Shown here: one piece after another, positions 1 to 7,792 of the stretch
How the letters are laid out: every line of letters begins with the position of its first letter
Position numbering within the stretch: the stretch's first letter is position 1
Source of the DNA: JAJYZP01 sp049964535
Lineage (GTDB): Bacteria; Actinomycetota; Acidimicrobiia; Acidimicrobiales; Acidimicrobiaceae
Direction: 5' to 3'
Assembly (NCBI GenBank): GCA_049964535.1
Contig: JBMFXG010000024.1
Coordinates: 1 to 20,359 of the forward strand
Length of the DNA: 20,359 nucleotides
The notes under the pieces: generated by a model
What the model saw: only the letters and a program-made list of their open reading frames with translations
Told to the model about the DNA's origin: nothing
The model's database searches: none
Program-made: the position numbers and the translations under genes

Positions 1-181
1 GGTTGAGGTGGATACCATTAAAGATGTCTGGCATCGCAATGAGGGTGATCGAACCATCGATCGTTGCCATGAGCACGCCGAGCGTCGTGTTAGAGAGCGC
101 TATCCACTTATAGCGATCACTACGTTCTGGGTGCTGGTTCTGTCGGGGCGTCGATGGTGCAAATGCGTCGATGAGCTTCAT
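1..181 (-). CDS. MFS drug-efflux transporter, DHA2/EmrB-QacA type, N-terminal 60 codons only (continues past left edge)
   Basis: This is the start of a multidrug-efflux-type membrane transporter; the rest lies beyond position 1. The frame opens at ATG 179-181 with AGGA eight bases upstream and stays open to the window edge. After about 20 polar residues it reads DRYKWIALSNTT, then the first membrane helix with the IDGSI motif and PDIFNGIHLN. Residues 22-60 match the complete transporter at 816-2603 at about 30 of 39 positions, counted by eye, and the DNA is also close. The two are therefore tandem paralogues on one strand. Unlike its neighbour, this copy keeps the acidic Asp in helix 1. What is seen is the start, the motif and the match; the function comes from the family. 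The substrate is unknown. Confidence 0.8.
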   Translation of the reverse strand, partial: MKLIDAFAPSTPRQNQHPERSDRYKWIALSNTTLGVLMATIDGSITLIAMPDIFNGIHLN

Positions 182-815
182 GATTACGTTCCTGTTCCGG
201 GTCTCGATCGCCGTTGATCGAACCGAGTAGTACGTTGTTGTGTTCAACTCTAGTAGATAGTTGCACGACCCAAGCAATTGATCGACCCGTAGTGTGGCCG
301 GACCTGAGCCTTCGTAGCCAGGCGGAGCCGCACAGAATGCCGTCTGGTCTTCGCAATCTGAACCACGGTGACCTCATTGGAGACCGGCAGGAGTGATGGG
401 CCTCCTTTGTCGAGGATGCGAGCGCTCTGATCGTGGAGATCTGCGGTGTCGACTCTTGAGTGCAAGCCATCTCGCCACGACGGGTTATTGTGTCTGCTGG
501 TAAATAATCTTGACCCAAGCCGGGAAAGGGGTCTATCGAACCTCGGTATGTTCGCGCTTGGCCAGGTCGTTCGAGGCTTGCCCTCATGGTCCCCACTCGT
601 CTTTTGGTGGCTGGACTTGAGGAGTTTCCAGATATGCGAGCCGGTTCGGTAGATAACTGGAGGAGCGAGCGGTTGAGTGCTCAACCAGGCGATCCGAGGC
701 AGATTCGTAGCGCTTCAGGGCAAGCTCGGCAAGTTGCCTTAAGTGTCTTATACAGTTCATTGCTCGCGCCCTGACCTGTGTGTACCTGACGTTGAATCGC
801 TGCCTTGAGGCGCCA
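182..815. other. Intergenic stretch between the two tandem MFS paralogues; no supported gene
   Basis: Open frames here on both strands (the longest is 144 codons, minus 250-684) are rich in Arg, Ser and Pro, show no family motif and overlap one another, so I read them as chance frames. No MarR or TetR regulator, RNA gene or strong terminator was seen. The promoter of the truncated transporter (start 181) should lie in the first part of this stretch, but no clear -35/-10 pair stands out. Confidence 0.5.
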
Positions 816-2603
816 CTACTGGTAAGACGATTCGGCCGTTTCGAGCTCAACCTCCACGGTGGCCTGGTCGATCGGGGTCTCAGGTGTCGTGCCGTGATGG
901 AACTTTCCCCCTCGGAGCCACGAGGCGACCGTAGCGAGAACGGCCGCACCGAGAGCGAAATCGAGAGCGTTTCGGAGGCCCGAACCGAACGATGCCGAGA
1001 TGAGGTGAGGGAAGAACTCACGCCCGGAGAGATAGGCTGCGTGGACTGCCGACATGTGCGAGAGAGTTGGGCCCAAGAGCGCTTTTATCGGGTTATAACC
1101 CAAGAAGGCAGCAAAGAGGCTACCGACCGGAGGGAGGTCGGCAACTCGTCGAGCAGCTTGAACCGGTACACCTTGCTGGATGAGCCCATTGTAGAGGTCG
1201 TGGGGAAGCGTCGCAGAGAGTCCGACGATGATGAGCGAGAAGAAGATTCCGATCGAAAGTACCTGTGCTGAATTCTGGAAGGTTGCTAACATGCCCGCCC
1301 CTGACCCTCGTTGATTCGGTGGGAGCGAGTTCATGACGCCTGCCTGGTTCGGCGCCGCAAAGAGTCCACCCGCCAACCCGTTGATGAAGAGGATGATGGC
1401 GAAGTCGATGTATGAGAAGTTGATTGGGATGAGCGTGAGGGCAAGATATGTTCCGCCTTGAACGAGAAGTCCAATGGTCGTAAAGGGTCGAGCGCCAAAT
1501 CGATCGGAGAGCACACCCGAGAGCGGACCGGCTATGAGAAATCCGATAGTGAGTGGAATGAGGTAGATTCCTGCCCAGAGTGGGGTGTTGGCGTAGTTGT
1601 AACCGTGCTCGGGAAGCCAAACGCCCTGCAGCCAGATGATCAGAATAAACTGCAGCCCTCCTCGACCCATGGCAGCTAGCAGCGTGGCAACATTACCTGC
1701 GGCAAAGGCCCGAATTCGGAAGAGACTGAGTCGAAACATCGGGGAATCTACCTTGGTCTCGTAGATACCAAAGCAGATGAGCGTAATGATGCCACCGATA
1801 ATGGCGGCGAGGACCCCAGGATTTGTCCAGCCCATGGTGTGGCTGCCGTATGGCTCAATACCGTAGGTAATGCCGGTCATGACCGAGATCAAGCCGATTG
1901 CAAAGAGTAGGTTGCCCCACCAGTCGACCTTGGAGCGAGTTCTGATACCGGTATCTCGGAGCTTGAGGTAGGCCCATACGGTTCCGAAGAGTCCGAAGGG
2001 GACGGAGACGAGAAAGACCGCTCTCCAAGAGATCGGGGCGAGGAGTCCACCGAGTACCAAACCCATAAACGATCCAGCGATAGCCGCAACGGCGTTGATT
2101 CCGAGTGCCATACCCCGTTGATGGCTCGGAAAGGCGTCGGTAATGATTGCGCTTGAGTTGGCAAAGAGGAATGCGGCACCGACCCCCTGAAAGACTCGCA
2201 TGATAATGATGTAGAGGGCGGCGGAGGTGCCGTGCATCCAGGTGATTGAAAGCAAGATTGAAAAGATGGTGAAGACCGCAAATCCGATGTTATACATGCG
2301 GACACGACCGAAGATGTCGCCGATTCGCCCCAGAGAGACGACTAGTACTGCAGTAACGACCAAGAACCCCATCAGCATCCATAGGAGGTAGACGGAGTTA
2401 GCCGGAGCGAGAGGGTTGATTCCAATGCCGTTGAAGATCGCTGGAAGTGAGATGAGCACGATCGACCCGTTGATGGTTGCCATCAGTAGACCGATTGTGG
2501 TGTTGGAGAGCGCTATCCACTTATAACGATCACCGTGAAGGTTGGTTGAGTCAGGTGTTTGACGCGGATCTGGGGTAGATCGCTGGTGAAGCGTGGTCGT
2601 CAT
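816..2603 (-). CDS. MFS multidrug-efflux transporter, DHA2 (14-helix) type
   Basis: A 595-residue inner-membrane proton-coupled exporter of the EmrB/QacA kind, which in this family pumps drugs or toxic organics out of the cell. The start ATG at 2601-2603 has GAGGTG eight bases upstream. A polar N-terminus of about 25 residues precedes helix 1 (ALSNTTIGLLMATINGSIVL, residues 31-50). The motif A region is GRIGDIFGRVR, and a WRAVFLVSVPFGLFG segment follows helix 5. A loop of about 60 residues, containing LPHDLYNGLIQQGV, sits before the last helix, and a polar tail ends the protein. Residue 45 is Asn in INGSI, where the family and the truncated paralogue at 1-181 have Asp; losing this membrane-embedded acid could alter coupling or substrate choice (inference). 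It is divergent from the transporter at 3374 and has no regulator gene next to it. Confidence 0.93.
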   Translation of the reverse strand: MTTTLHQRSTPDPRQTPDSTNLHGDRYKWIALSNTTIGLLMATINGSIVLISLPAIFNGIGINPLAPANSVYLLWMLMGFLVVTAVLVVSLGRIGDIFGRVRMYNIGFAVFTIFSILLSITWMHGTSAALYIIIMRVFQGVGAAFLFANSSAIITDAFPSHQRGMALGINAVAAIAGSFMGLVLGGLLAPISWRAVFLVSVPFGLFGTVWAYLKLRDTGIRTRSKVDWWGNLLFAIGLISVMTGITYGIEPYGSHTMGWTNPGVLAAIIGGIITLICFGIYETKVDSPMFRLSLFRIRAFAAGNVATLLAAMGRGGLQFILIIWLQGVWLPEHGYNYANTPLWAGIYLIPLTIGFLIAGPLSGVLSDRFGARPFTTIGLLVQGGTYLALTLIPINFSYIDFAIILFINGLAGGLFAAPNQAGVMNSLPPNQRGSGAGMLATFQNSAQVLSIGIFFSLIIVGLSATLPHDLYNGLIQQGVPVQAARRVADLPPVGSLFAAFLGYNPIKALLGPTLSHMSAVHAAYLSGREFFPHLISASFGSGLRNALDFALGAAVLATVASWLRGGKFHHGTTPETPIDQATVEVELETAESSYQ

Positions 2604-3373
2604 AGGTTTTGCACCTCATGTTGTGGTCTCACTACCTAACCTCCTCTGCTGGCGCCTTCGAACGATACGATCTCGTGCTGCAACCTGAGACACTCAAATG
2701 CATCCCGCGGTGAGAGCGAACCGCTATGAGATGGTCTTTGGCACCTTCTCGTACACAGAAGCTACCCAAACTCAATAGCTGTTCATTGTATCCTACAACT
2801 AAAAGCTTGTTACTATTCCCGGTTCGATCAACGAGTCATTGCGGTTCTTTTCCAGTACGCCATCGGGACAGGCCTTCTTCGTTTGCGTTCATGATCTGAG
2901 CAGCTTCGATCTGGCGAGTCGGCAAGATGTCCGTGCCCTGGGGGAGGTGGCACGCAGAACCAGGCTCATCGGTGACTGGGCTAGCGGTAGGTATCGTCGG
3001 TTCGTGGAGACAGCTACTTCACGCCATTGGTCGCCAAAGAGGCATCGACATTGGTGCGTGGTGGTTGTGGCCGTGTGGAGACAGAGAACGAACTCATCCG
3101 TTCGGGAATAGTTTGCTCAGCGATGCGTTGAGCCGGGAACGACTATTAGTCGGCCGATGCTTTGTGTACCCCGGCTCGGCGGATCGTCACCAGGTCGATA
3201 CCTCTCAAGCCGATGTTGGTCGCTGATTTTGGGCGAGATGGCGTGAGCGGTGCTCTGGTGTTTTGAGATCGAGGTCTTGGCGCGTCTGAGTTGGATGAAC
3301 GTGTGGTGATGGTGCACGGTAGCAATTTCGTTGGTAGTGCGCGTCTGATTGTGGAAAATGGAAAGAGGGTTTT
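2604..3373. other. Divergent intergenic region between two MFS genes
   Basis: This 770-bp gap separates two diverging transporter genes and should hold both promoters. The only structure I can support is the small palindrome at 2786-2798. Short frames such as plus 2839-3111 (TTG start) and plus 2927-3226 show no ribosome binding site or family motif and overlap one another, so I do not call them genes. No regulator is encoded here. Confidence 0.5.
2786..2798. promoter_or_regulatory. Small perfect palindrome TTGTA-TCC-TACAA, possible operator
   Basis: The arms TTGTA and TACAA are exact inverted copies around TCC. Read on the minus strand the site contains TACAAT, a good -10 hexamer for the gene starting at 2603, so a bound dimeric repressor would cover it. 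On the plus strand a TACTAT lies just downstream at 2811-2816. Arms of five bases can arise by chance. Operator function is inferred only from the position between divergent efflux genes. Confidence 0.3.
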
Positions 3374-4876
3374 GTGGCAGTCTTTAAAGCGAAGGTGCAG
3401 GAACATAAGGGTCTGATTCTGGCGCTAGCCTGCCTAGCGCAGTTCATGGTGATTCTCGACGTCTCAATTGTGAACGTTGCTCTCCCGGCTATCCGTAGTT
3501 CCCTTGGTTTTTCGGCTTCGAACCTGCAGTGGATTCTGAACGCTTACACCTTGGCGTTTGCTGGTCTCTTACTACTCGGTGGTCGACTTGCTGATCTTTT
3601 TGGCCGACGCAGAATCTTCCTCGTCGGCCTGGCGATCTTTACCATCGCATCTCTCACTGGAGCCCTGTCGAACTCGCAAGGTGTCCTGATTGCATCAAGG
3701 GCTCTCCAGGGTCTGGGTGGTGCGATCCTCTCGCCCTCCACCTTGACTATCATTACGACGACCTTTGAGGAAGGTCGTGCTCGGGCCAAAGCCCTCGGTA
3801 TGTGGAGCGCCGTTGCCGGCGCCGGTGGTGCCGCTGGTGCACTGCTTGGAGGCGTCTTGACCGATCTGCTCTCGTGGCGATGGATTTTCCTCATCAACAT
3901 TCCGATTGGGATCATTGCGGTCATCGGGACTTTGATCTACCTGGGCGAGCGGAAGAGCTCGTCGTCGAAGAGGTCGCTCGACGTAATCGGTTCTGTTCTC
4001 GTTACGGTTGGGGTTACCTCCTTGGTCTTTGGGCTCGTCAGTGGTGGCGAGGTCGGGTGGTCATCCCTGCAGACTCTTGGTAGCTTCGCACTCTCTGTGG
4101 TCTTGATCTCCCTCTTCCTGCTCTACGAAGCCAAGGGAGCTTCGTCGCCGATTGTACCGCTTGGGCTCTTCCGGTTGCGAAGCTTGAGCGTCTCGAATCT
4201 CGCTATGTTCTTTGTCGGAGGTGCGGTCTTTGCGAGTTGGTACTTCCTCTCCCTCTATATGCAAGAGGTGCTGGGTTACTCTCCGCTCCAGGCGGGTCTC
4301 GCCTTTGTCCCACAGACACTCGCTATCATCGTCGGGGCGCAGATATCCTCCCGTCTCGTCACCCGTCTTGGACCCCGACCGATCCTGGTCGTCGCTCCGA
4401 TTCTCTCAGCTGTCGGCCTTTTTCTGCTTCATGGGATCTCTGCGAACTCAAGCTACCTTGGCACACTTGCGATTCCGAGTGTTCTCATCACTCTTGGTGT
4501 CGGGCTCTCTTTCACGCCGCTTGCCATTGCAGCGACCGGAGGTGTTCCTCGAGAGCAGGCGGGTCTTGCTTCGGGCCTCTTGAATACCTCCCGCCAACTT
4601 GGTGGAGCGATTGGTCTCGCTGGGCTTTCAGCGGTAGCTCTCGCTCAATCGAACTCGGTGCAAGCTGCTCAACGAGCGGCCGGACACTTTCTCACGCACG
4701 CAGTGATCAATCTCTCGTTGGCGAGTGGTTATGGACGTGCCCTAGAGATCTCTGCGCTCGTGGCGCTCGCTGCCGCGGCCATCGCTCTCCTGCTTCCACG
4801 GAGTCCGAAGCGATCTACTTCGTCTCCGGATTCAGACGCTTTTGACGACCATATCTTGGCCGTTGAGGGCATCTGA
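3374..4876 (+). CDS. MFS efflux transporter, DHA2 (14-helix) type
   Basis: A 500-residue inner-membrane transporter of the DHA2 drug:proton antiporter family. The chosen start is GTG 3374, with AGAGGG four bases upstream; the next in-frame Met falls inside helix 1. Helix 1 has the signature DVSIVNVALPAI (residues 29-40) with Asp29 intact. Motif A GRLADLFGRRR is at 70-80, a Gly/Ala-rich motif C region at about 147-164, and WRWIFLINIPIGI at 168-180. Helices continue to about residue 475, followed by a short charged Ser-rich tail. It is clearly different from the paralogue pair at 1-2603. It lies 130 bp upstream of pheA on the same strand, so co-transcription is possible, but nothing links the pump to aromatic amino acids. 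The substrate is unknown. Confidence 0.95.
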   Translation: MAVFKAKVQEHKGLILALACLAQFMVILDVSIVNVALPAIRSSLGFSASNLQWILNAYTLAFAGLLLLGGRLADLFGRRRIFLVGLAIFTIASLTGALSNSQGVLIASRALQGLGGAILSPSTLTIITTTFEEGRARAKALGMWSAVAGAGGAAGALLGGVLTDLLSWRWIFLINIPIGIIAVIGTLIYLGERKSSSSKRSLDVIGSVLVTVGVTSLVFGLVSGGEVGWSSLQTLGSFALSVVLISLFLLYEAKGASSPIVPLGLFRLRSLSVSNLAMFFVGGAVFASWYFLSLYMQEVLGYSPLQAGLAFVPQTLAIIVGAQISSRLVTRLGPRPILVVAPILSAVGLFLLHGISANSSYLGTLAIPSVLITLGVGLSFTPLAIAATGGVPREQAGLASGLLNTSRQLGGAIGLAGLSAVALAQSNSVQAAQRAAGHFLTHAVINLSLASGYGRALEISALVALAAAAIALLLPRSPKRSTSSPDSDAFDDHILAVEGI

Positions 4877-5006
4877 GCGAGTCTTGATCTTCACTCCTTG
4901 GTACGCTCGTAGCTAATCCTGAGCAGCCAGGACGAGCCCACGTGAGTAGATTCCGTGTAGCGCTCGTGCGGTTGAACAGAGGAGGAGACCTCGAAGGAGT
5001 TGCAGC

Positions 5007-5957
5007 GTGAGTGGGCATGAGATGTTGATCTGTTTCGATGGTCCGAAGGGTACTTCGGACCATCGTGCTATCTCGTTATTTGCGACCGTAGGGGAGTACG
5101 AACCTCTGCCAATGAGCTCGGTTGCTGAAGTCATCCAGACCGTTGACCATACCCGAGGATGCCTCGGCGTCGTTGCGGTTGAGAACTCGACGGAAGGTGA
5201 GTTGACTACCGTAACGGACAAGTTGATTTTCGACGCTTCGAGAGTCCGGATTCTCGATGAGGCGGTCCTTGCCGAGAGCATGTGTGCTTTTGGTCTCGGA
5301 GATACTGGTTCGGCGGCCACGGTCGTTTCCCATCCACTCGTGCTTGATCTCTGCTCGCGATTTATTCGAGAGCGTGGTCTTCGAACGCGTCACGTTCTCT
5401 CCACCGCAGAGGCCTGTCGAGTTGTTGCACAGGAGAACGATCTCTCACAGGTGGCGCTAGCTCCTCTTGTGGTGGGGAAGGCATCGGGACTCAAACTCTA
5501 TGAAGAGGCGGTACTTGACGTACCGGAGATTCGGACGCGTTACGTTCTCATTGGACAGGGTCTTGGGGTCAGAAGTGGCCGAGATCGGACTGCTCTGGCT
5601 ATCACACCTTTGACGGACACAGTTGGGTCACTGCAAGAGATTGCCGAGACCTTCCGGTCATGTTCGGTCAATATGACCTCGATCCTCTCACGACCGCTGC
5701 AGACCAAGCTAGGCTTTCACACCTTTCAAATTACCTGCGACGGACACCTTCTCGATGACTCTGTTGCGGCGGCAGTCCGGAGTCTCCTTCGAGATGGTCA
5801 CGCCGTTAAACATCTCGGTTCGTTCCCCCGATGGGGTGGGGTAGAGGTGACTACTCCGTTCGCAAACCTACCGCTAGGGTCTATCGACCGGAGCACAGCA
5901 GTCGACCTCTCGACCTCGATGCTTCAGATCTTCGGACTTGGACTCGACCTATCGTGA
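5007..5957 (+). CDS. pheA: Prephenate dehydratase (phenylalanine biosynthesis)
   Basis: A cytosolic enzyme converting prephenate to phenylpyruvate, the last step before the aminotransferase in phenylalanine synthesis. It is 316 residues, normal for a stand-alone actinobacterial PheA. GTG 5007 is chosen because GAAGGAG lies seven bases upstream. The dehydratase domain spans about 6-182: GPKGT at 12-16, VENSTEG at 58-64, SHP at 108-110, and TRY at 177-179, corresponding to the catalytic TRF motif. The ACT regulatory domain is at about 195-275. There the Phe-binding motifs are altered: GSL (207-209) replaces GAL, and LSRP (227-230) replaces ESRP, so feedback by phenylalanine may be weakened or changed (inference). 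The stop overlaps the tyrA start, so the two genes are translationally coupled. The sequence is divergent, but the tyrA neighbour supports the call. Confidence 0.88.
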   Translation: MSGHEMLICFDGPKGTSDHRAISLFATVGEYEPLPMSSVAEVIQTVDHTRGCLGVVAVENSTEGELTTVTDKLIFDASRVRILDEAVLAESMCAFGLGDTGSAATVVSHPLVLDLCSRFIRERGLRTRHVLSTAEACRVVAQENDLSQVALAPLVVGKASGLKLYEEAVLDVPEIRTRYVLIGQGLGVRSGRDRTALAITPLTDTVGSLQEIAETFRSCSVNMTSILSRPLQTKLGFHTFQITCDGHLLDDSVAAAVRSLLRDGHAVKHLGSFPRWGGVEVTTPFANLPLGSIDRSTAVDLSTSMLQIFGLGLDLS

Positions 5958-6967
5958 GTGAGCGATTTGGTATCATTGGGCTCGGCCACATAGGTGGTTC
6001 GCTTCTCCAGTGCCTCGTAGACGGTGAGAACGAGGTCGTTGGCTACGATGCAGATCCTCAGACGCGGGCATGTGCGATAGCTGACGGCTATGAGATTCTT
6101 CATCGCATAGAAGATGTGGTGAGGCAATCAACGCATTTAGTGTTGGCGCTGCCAACACCAGCGGTCGTGGCTACGGTGAGAGAGGTCGCAAGGTGCGTAG
6201 ATCAGCAATCGACGCGCCCGCTCCTCATCTCAGATGTGGCATCGGTTAAAAGTACCGTGTTTCATGACGTAAGCGAGATCGTGAACGGACTCGATGGAGC
6301 AGTGTATCTGAGTCTTCACCCAATGGCCGGGCGAGAGGGAAGTGGATACGCCACGGCGGACCCTTCTCTCTTCGGCGGGCGAATCTGGATCGCTCTCGCT
6401 TCGCCGGAGACGACACCAGAGATCGTTGTACGTGGTAGCGAACTCGTGGCTAGCTGCGGTGACGGGCTTGTACTCTTGGATTTGGCGAGGCACGACGAGG
6501 TGGTAGCCCTCATCTCACACCTCCCTCACGTCATCTCGTTCGTGTACGCATCCATGGTGACCCAGAACGAACTGTGGCCGATCGCCGCACGCGTTGGAGC
6601 TGGATCGTTCTCGGATTTGGTTCGTGTGGCGAAGTCGAACCCGGGACGCGTGCGGGAGATGGTGCTGCCCAATGCGCAACGAGTTGAACGGCTCCTCGCC
6701 GAGCTTGAACAGCGTTTTGATGAGGCGCGCGCAGTACTTCTCGCCTCCATGACAGAGAACGATCGACTGGAGGATCTCTTTCCGGTCAACCTCTCTCGCT
6801 CCCTCACACCGGAGGGTCCGGTAGTCTTGGAGCGCGTCGTGGTCCTTGAGCGATCCGAGTTGATTGAGGCATTACTTCGCTACTGCGTCGAGGGCTGGTC
6901 GATCGCTTCGATACAACCTCTCCACGATGAAGCAGGGTATCGCGTCGTTCTTATGGGAAAACCCTGA
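5954..6967 (+). CDS. tyrA: Prephenate dehydrogenase (tyrosine biosynthesis)
   Basis: An NAD(P)-dependent oxidative decarboxylase turning prephenate into 4-hydroxyphenylpyruvate, or possibly arogenate to tyrosine; sequence alone does not decide the substrate. The frame is open from GTG 5831, but GTG 5954 is chosen: it gives MSERFGIIGLGHIGGS with the GxGxxG nucleotide-binding loop (9-14) at the very N-terminus, as in the family. It also forms the 4-bp GTGA overlap with the pheA stop. The product is 337 residues. Further family motifs are DVASVKS at 94-100, HPMAGREGSG at 122-131 and SHLPHVIS at 188-195, with the helical dimerisation domain to about 275. The last 50 residues form a small extra segment without clear ACT motifs. 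With pheA it forms a two-gene operon that splits prephenate between Phe and Tyr. Confidence 0.95.
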   Translation: MSERFGIIGLGHIGGSLLQCLVDGENEVVGYDADPQTRACAIADGYEILHRIEDVVRQSTHLVLALPTPAVVATVREVARCVDQQSTRPLLISDVASVKSTVFHDVSEIVNGLDGAVYLSLHPMAGREGSGYATADPSLFGGRIWIALASPETTPEIVVRGSELVASCGDGLVLLDLARHDEVVALISHLPHVISFVYASMVTQNELWPIAARVGAGSFSDLVRVAKSNPGRVREMVLPNAQRVERLLAELEQRFDEARAVLLASMTENDRLEDLFPVNLSRSLTPEGPVVLERVVVLERSELIEALLRYCVEGWSIASIQPLHDEAGYRVVLMGKP

Positions 6968-7021
6968 TGCGATCTATCGTGGGGACTGAGCAGAGCTGGG
7001 TCTTCGCATCCAGCCGATGCC

Positions 7022-7792
7022 TTACATCAGTCCGCTGTAGAGACCCCCATCGATAGGTATCGAAGCACCATTGATGTAGCGGGCCTGCTCTGAAGCTAGG
7101 AAGGCCGCTACTGCCCCGAAATCTCTGGCTCGCCCGAGCGTCTGAGAGGGAACGCTCCGCGCCGCTGCTGTAAGGTCTCCGTGATAGAGGGCGGTGAGTC
7201 GATCGGTCTCATGAAGTCCGGGTTGCAAGGTATTGATCGTCACTCCGAACTGGGCAACCGCTTGAGATGCGGTCTTCAGATACGAGGTCAAGCCGCTTCT
7301 CGCTGCGTTCGACAAGATCAGGTTGGGCGATGGCTGACGTACCCAGAGCGAGGTAATCGCAATAATTCTGCCCCAACGCGCCTCGATCATAGGATCGATC
7401 GTGTGACGGACGAGCGAGGCCATGGCCAAGAAGTTTCTGTTGACAGCAGCGGTCAGATCAGCTTCGGTGACGTCAAAGAGTCCACCGGAAGGTGGCCCGC
7501 CCGCATTGGCAATAACGATGTCGATGTGATGAACGAGACCGTGAGCCATGGCAATGAGGTTTGGTATCGTTGTGGCGTCGCTGATCTCAAATGCAAGCGT
7601 GTGAATCGGAGCTCGATTCTCTGAGGATGGATCGAGCTCAAGTTGCGCTTTTGCAGCTGTGAGGCGGGTTGCGTCACGAGAGACAAGGATGACCTCCACG
7701 CCGTTCTCCCACAGCGCTCGAGCAGATTCTAGGCCGAGTCCCGAGGAGCCTCCGGTGACGAGTGCGACTCTACCTTGCAGTCCGAGATCCAT
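7022..7792 (-). CDS. SDR-family oxidoreductase with replaced catalytic Tyr and Lys
   Basis: A 256-residue cytosolic short-chain dehydrogenase/reductase with a Rossmann fold. It starts at ATG 7792 (MDLGLQGRVALVTGG, typical for the family), although only a weak GAAGAG precedes it. TGGSSGLG (13-20) binds the nucleotide, SRD (38-40) follows strand 2, NAGG is at 96-99, and the catalytic-type Ser is Ser148 in ITS. Where classical members have YxxxK, this protein reads SNAAR, putting Ser161 and Arg165 at the Tyr and Lys positions. The C-terminus keeps the usual INGASIPIDGG. FabG-like SDRs with an SNxxR variant are, to my recollection, a known branch whose reaction is not settled. It is convergent with tyrA across 54 bp, and no partner gene indicates a substrate. 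Confidence 0.92.
   Translation of the reverse strand: MDLGLQGRVALVTGGSSGLGLESARALWENGVEVILVSRDATRLTAAKAQLELDPSSENRAPIHTLAFEISDATTIPNLIAMAHGLVHHIDIVIANAGGPPSGGLFDVTEADLTAAVNRNFLAMASLVRHTIDPMIEARWGRIIAITSLWVRQPSPNLILSNAARSGLTSYLKTASQAVAQFGVTINTLQPGLHETDRLTALYHGDLTAAARSVPSQTLGRARDFGAVAAFLASEQARYINGASIPIDGGLYSGLM

Noticed and set aside
250..684. 144-codon minus-strand frame
   Set aside because: No ribosome binding site or known motif; Arg/Ser/Pro-rich composition and overlap with other equally poor frames point to a chance frame.
2839..3226. Two overlapping plus-strand frames between the divergent transporters, considered as a regulator
   Set aside because: No helix-turn-helix pattern, odd composition rich in Trp, Arg and Val, TTG start and no Shine-Dalgarno sequence.
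5831..5953. Longer tyrA start at GTG 5831
   Set aside because: It would add 41 residues before the nucleotide-binding loop and overlap pheA by more than 120 bases; GTG 5954 gives the family's normal N-terminus.
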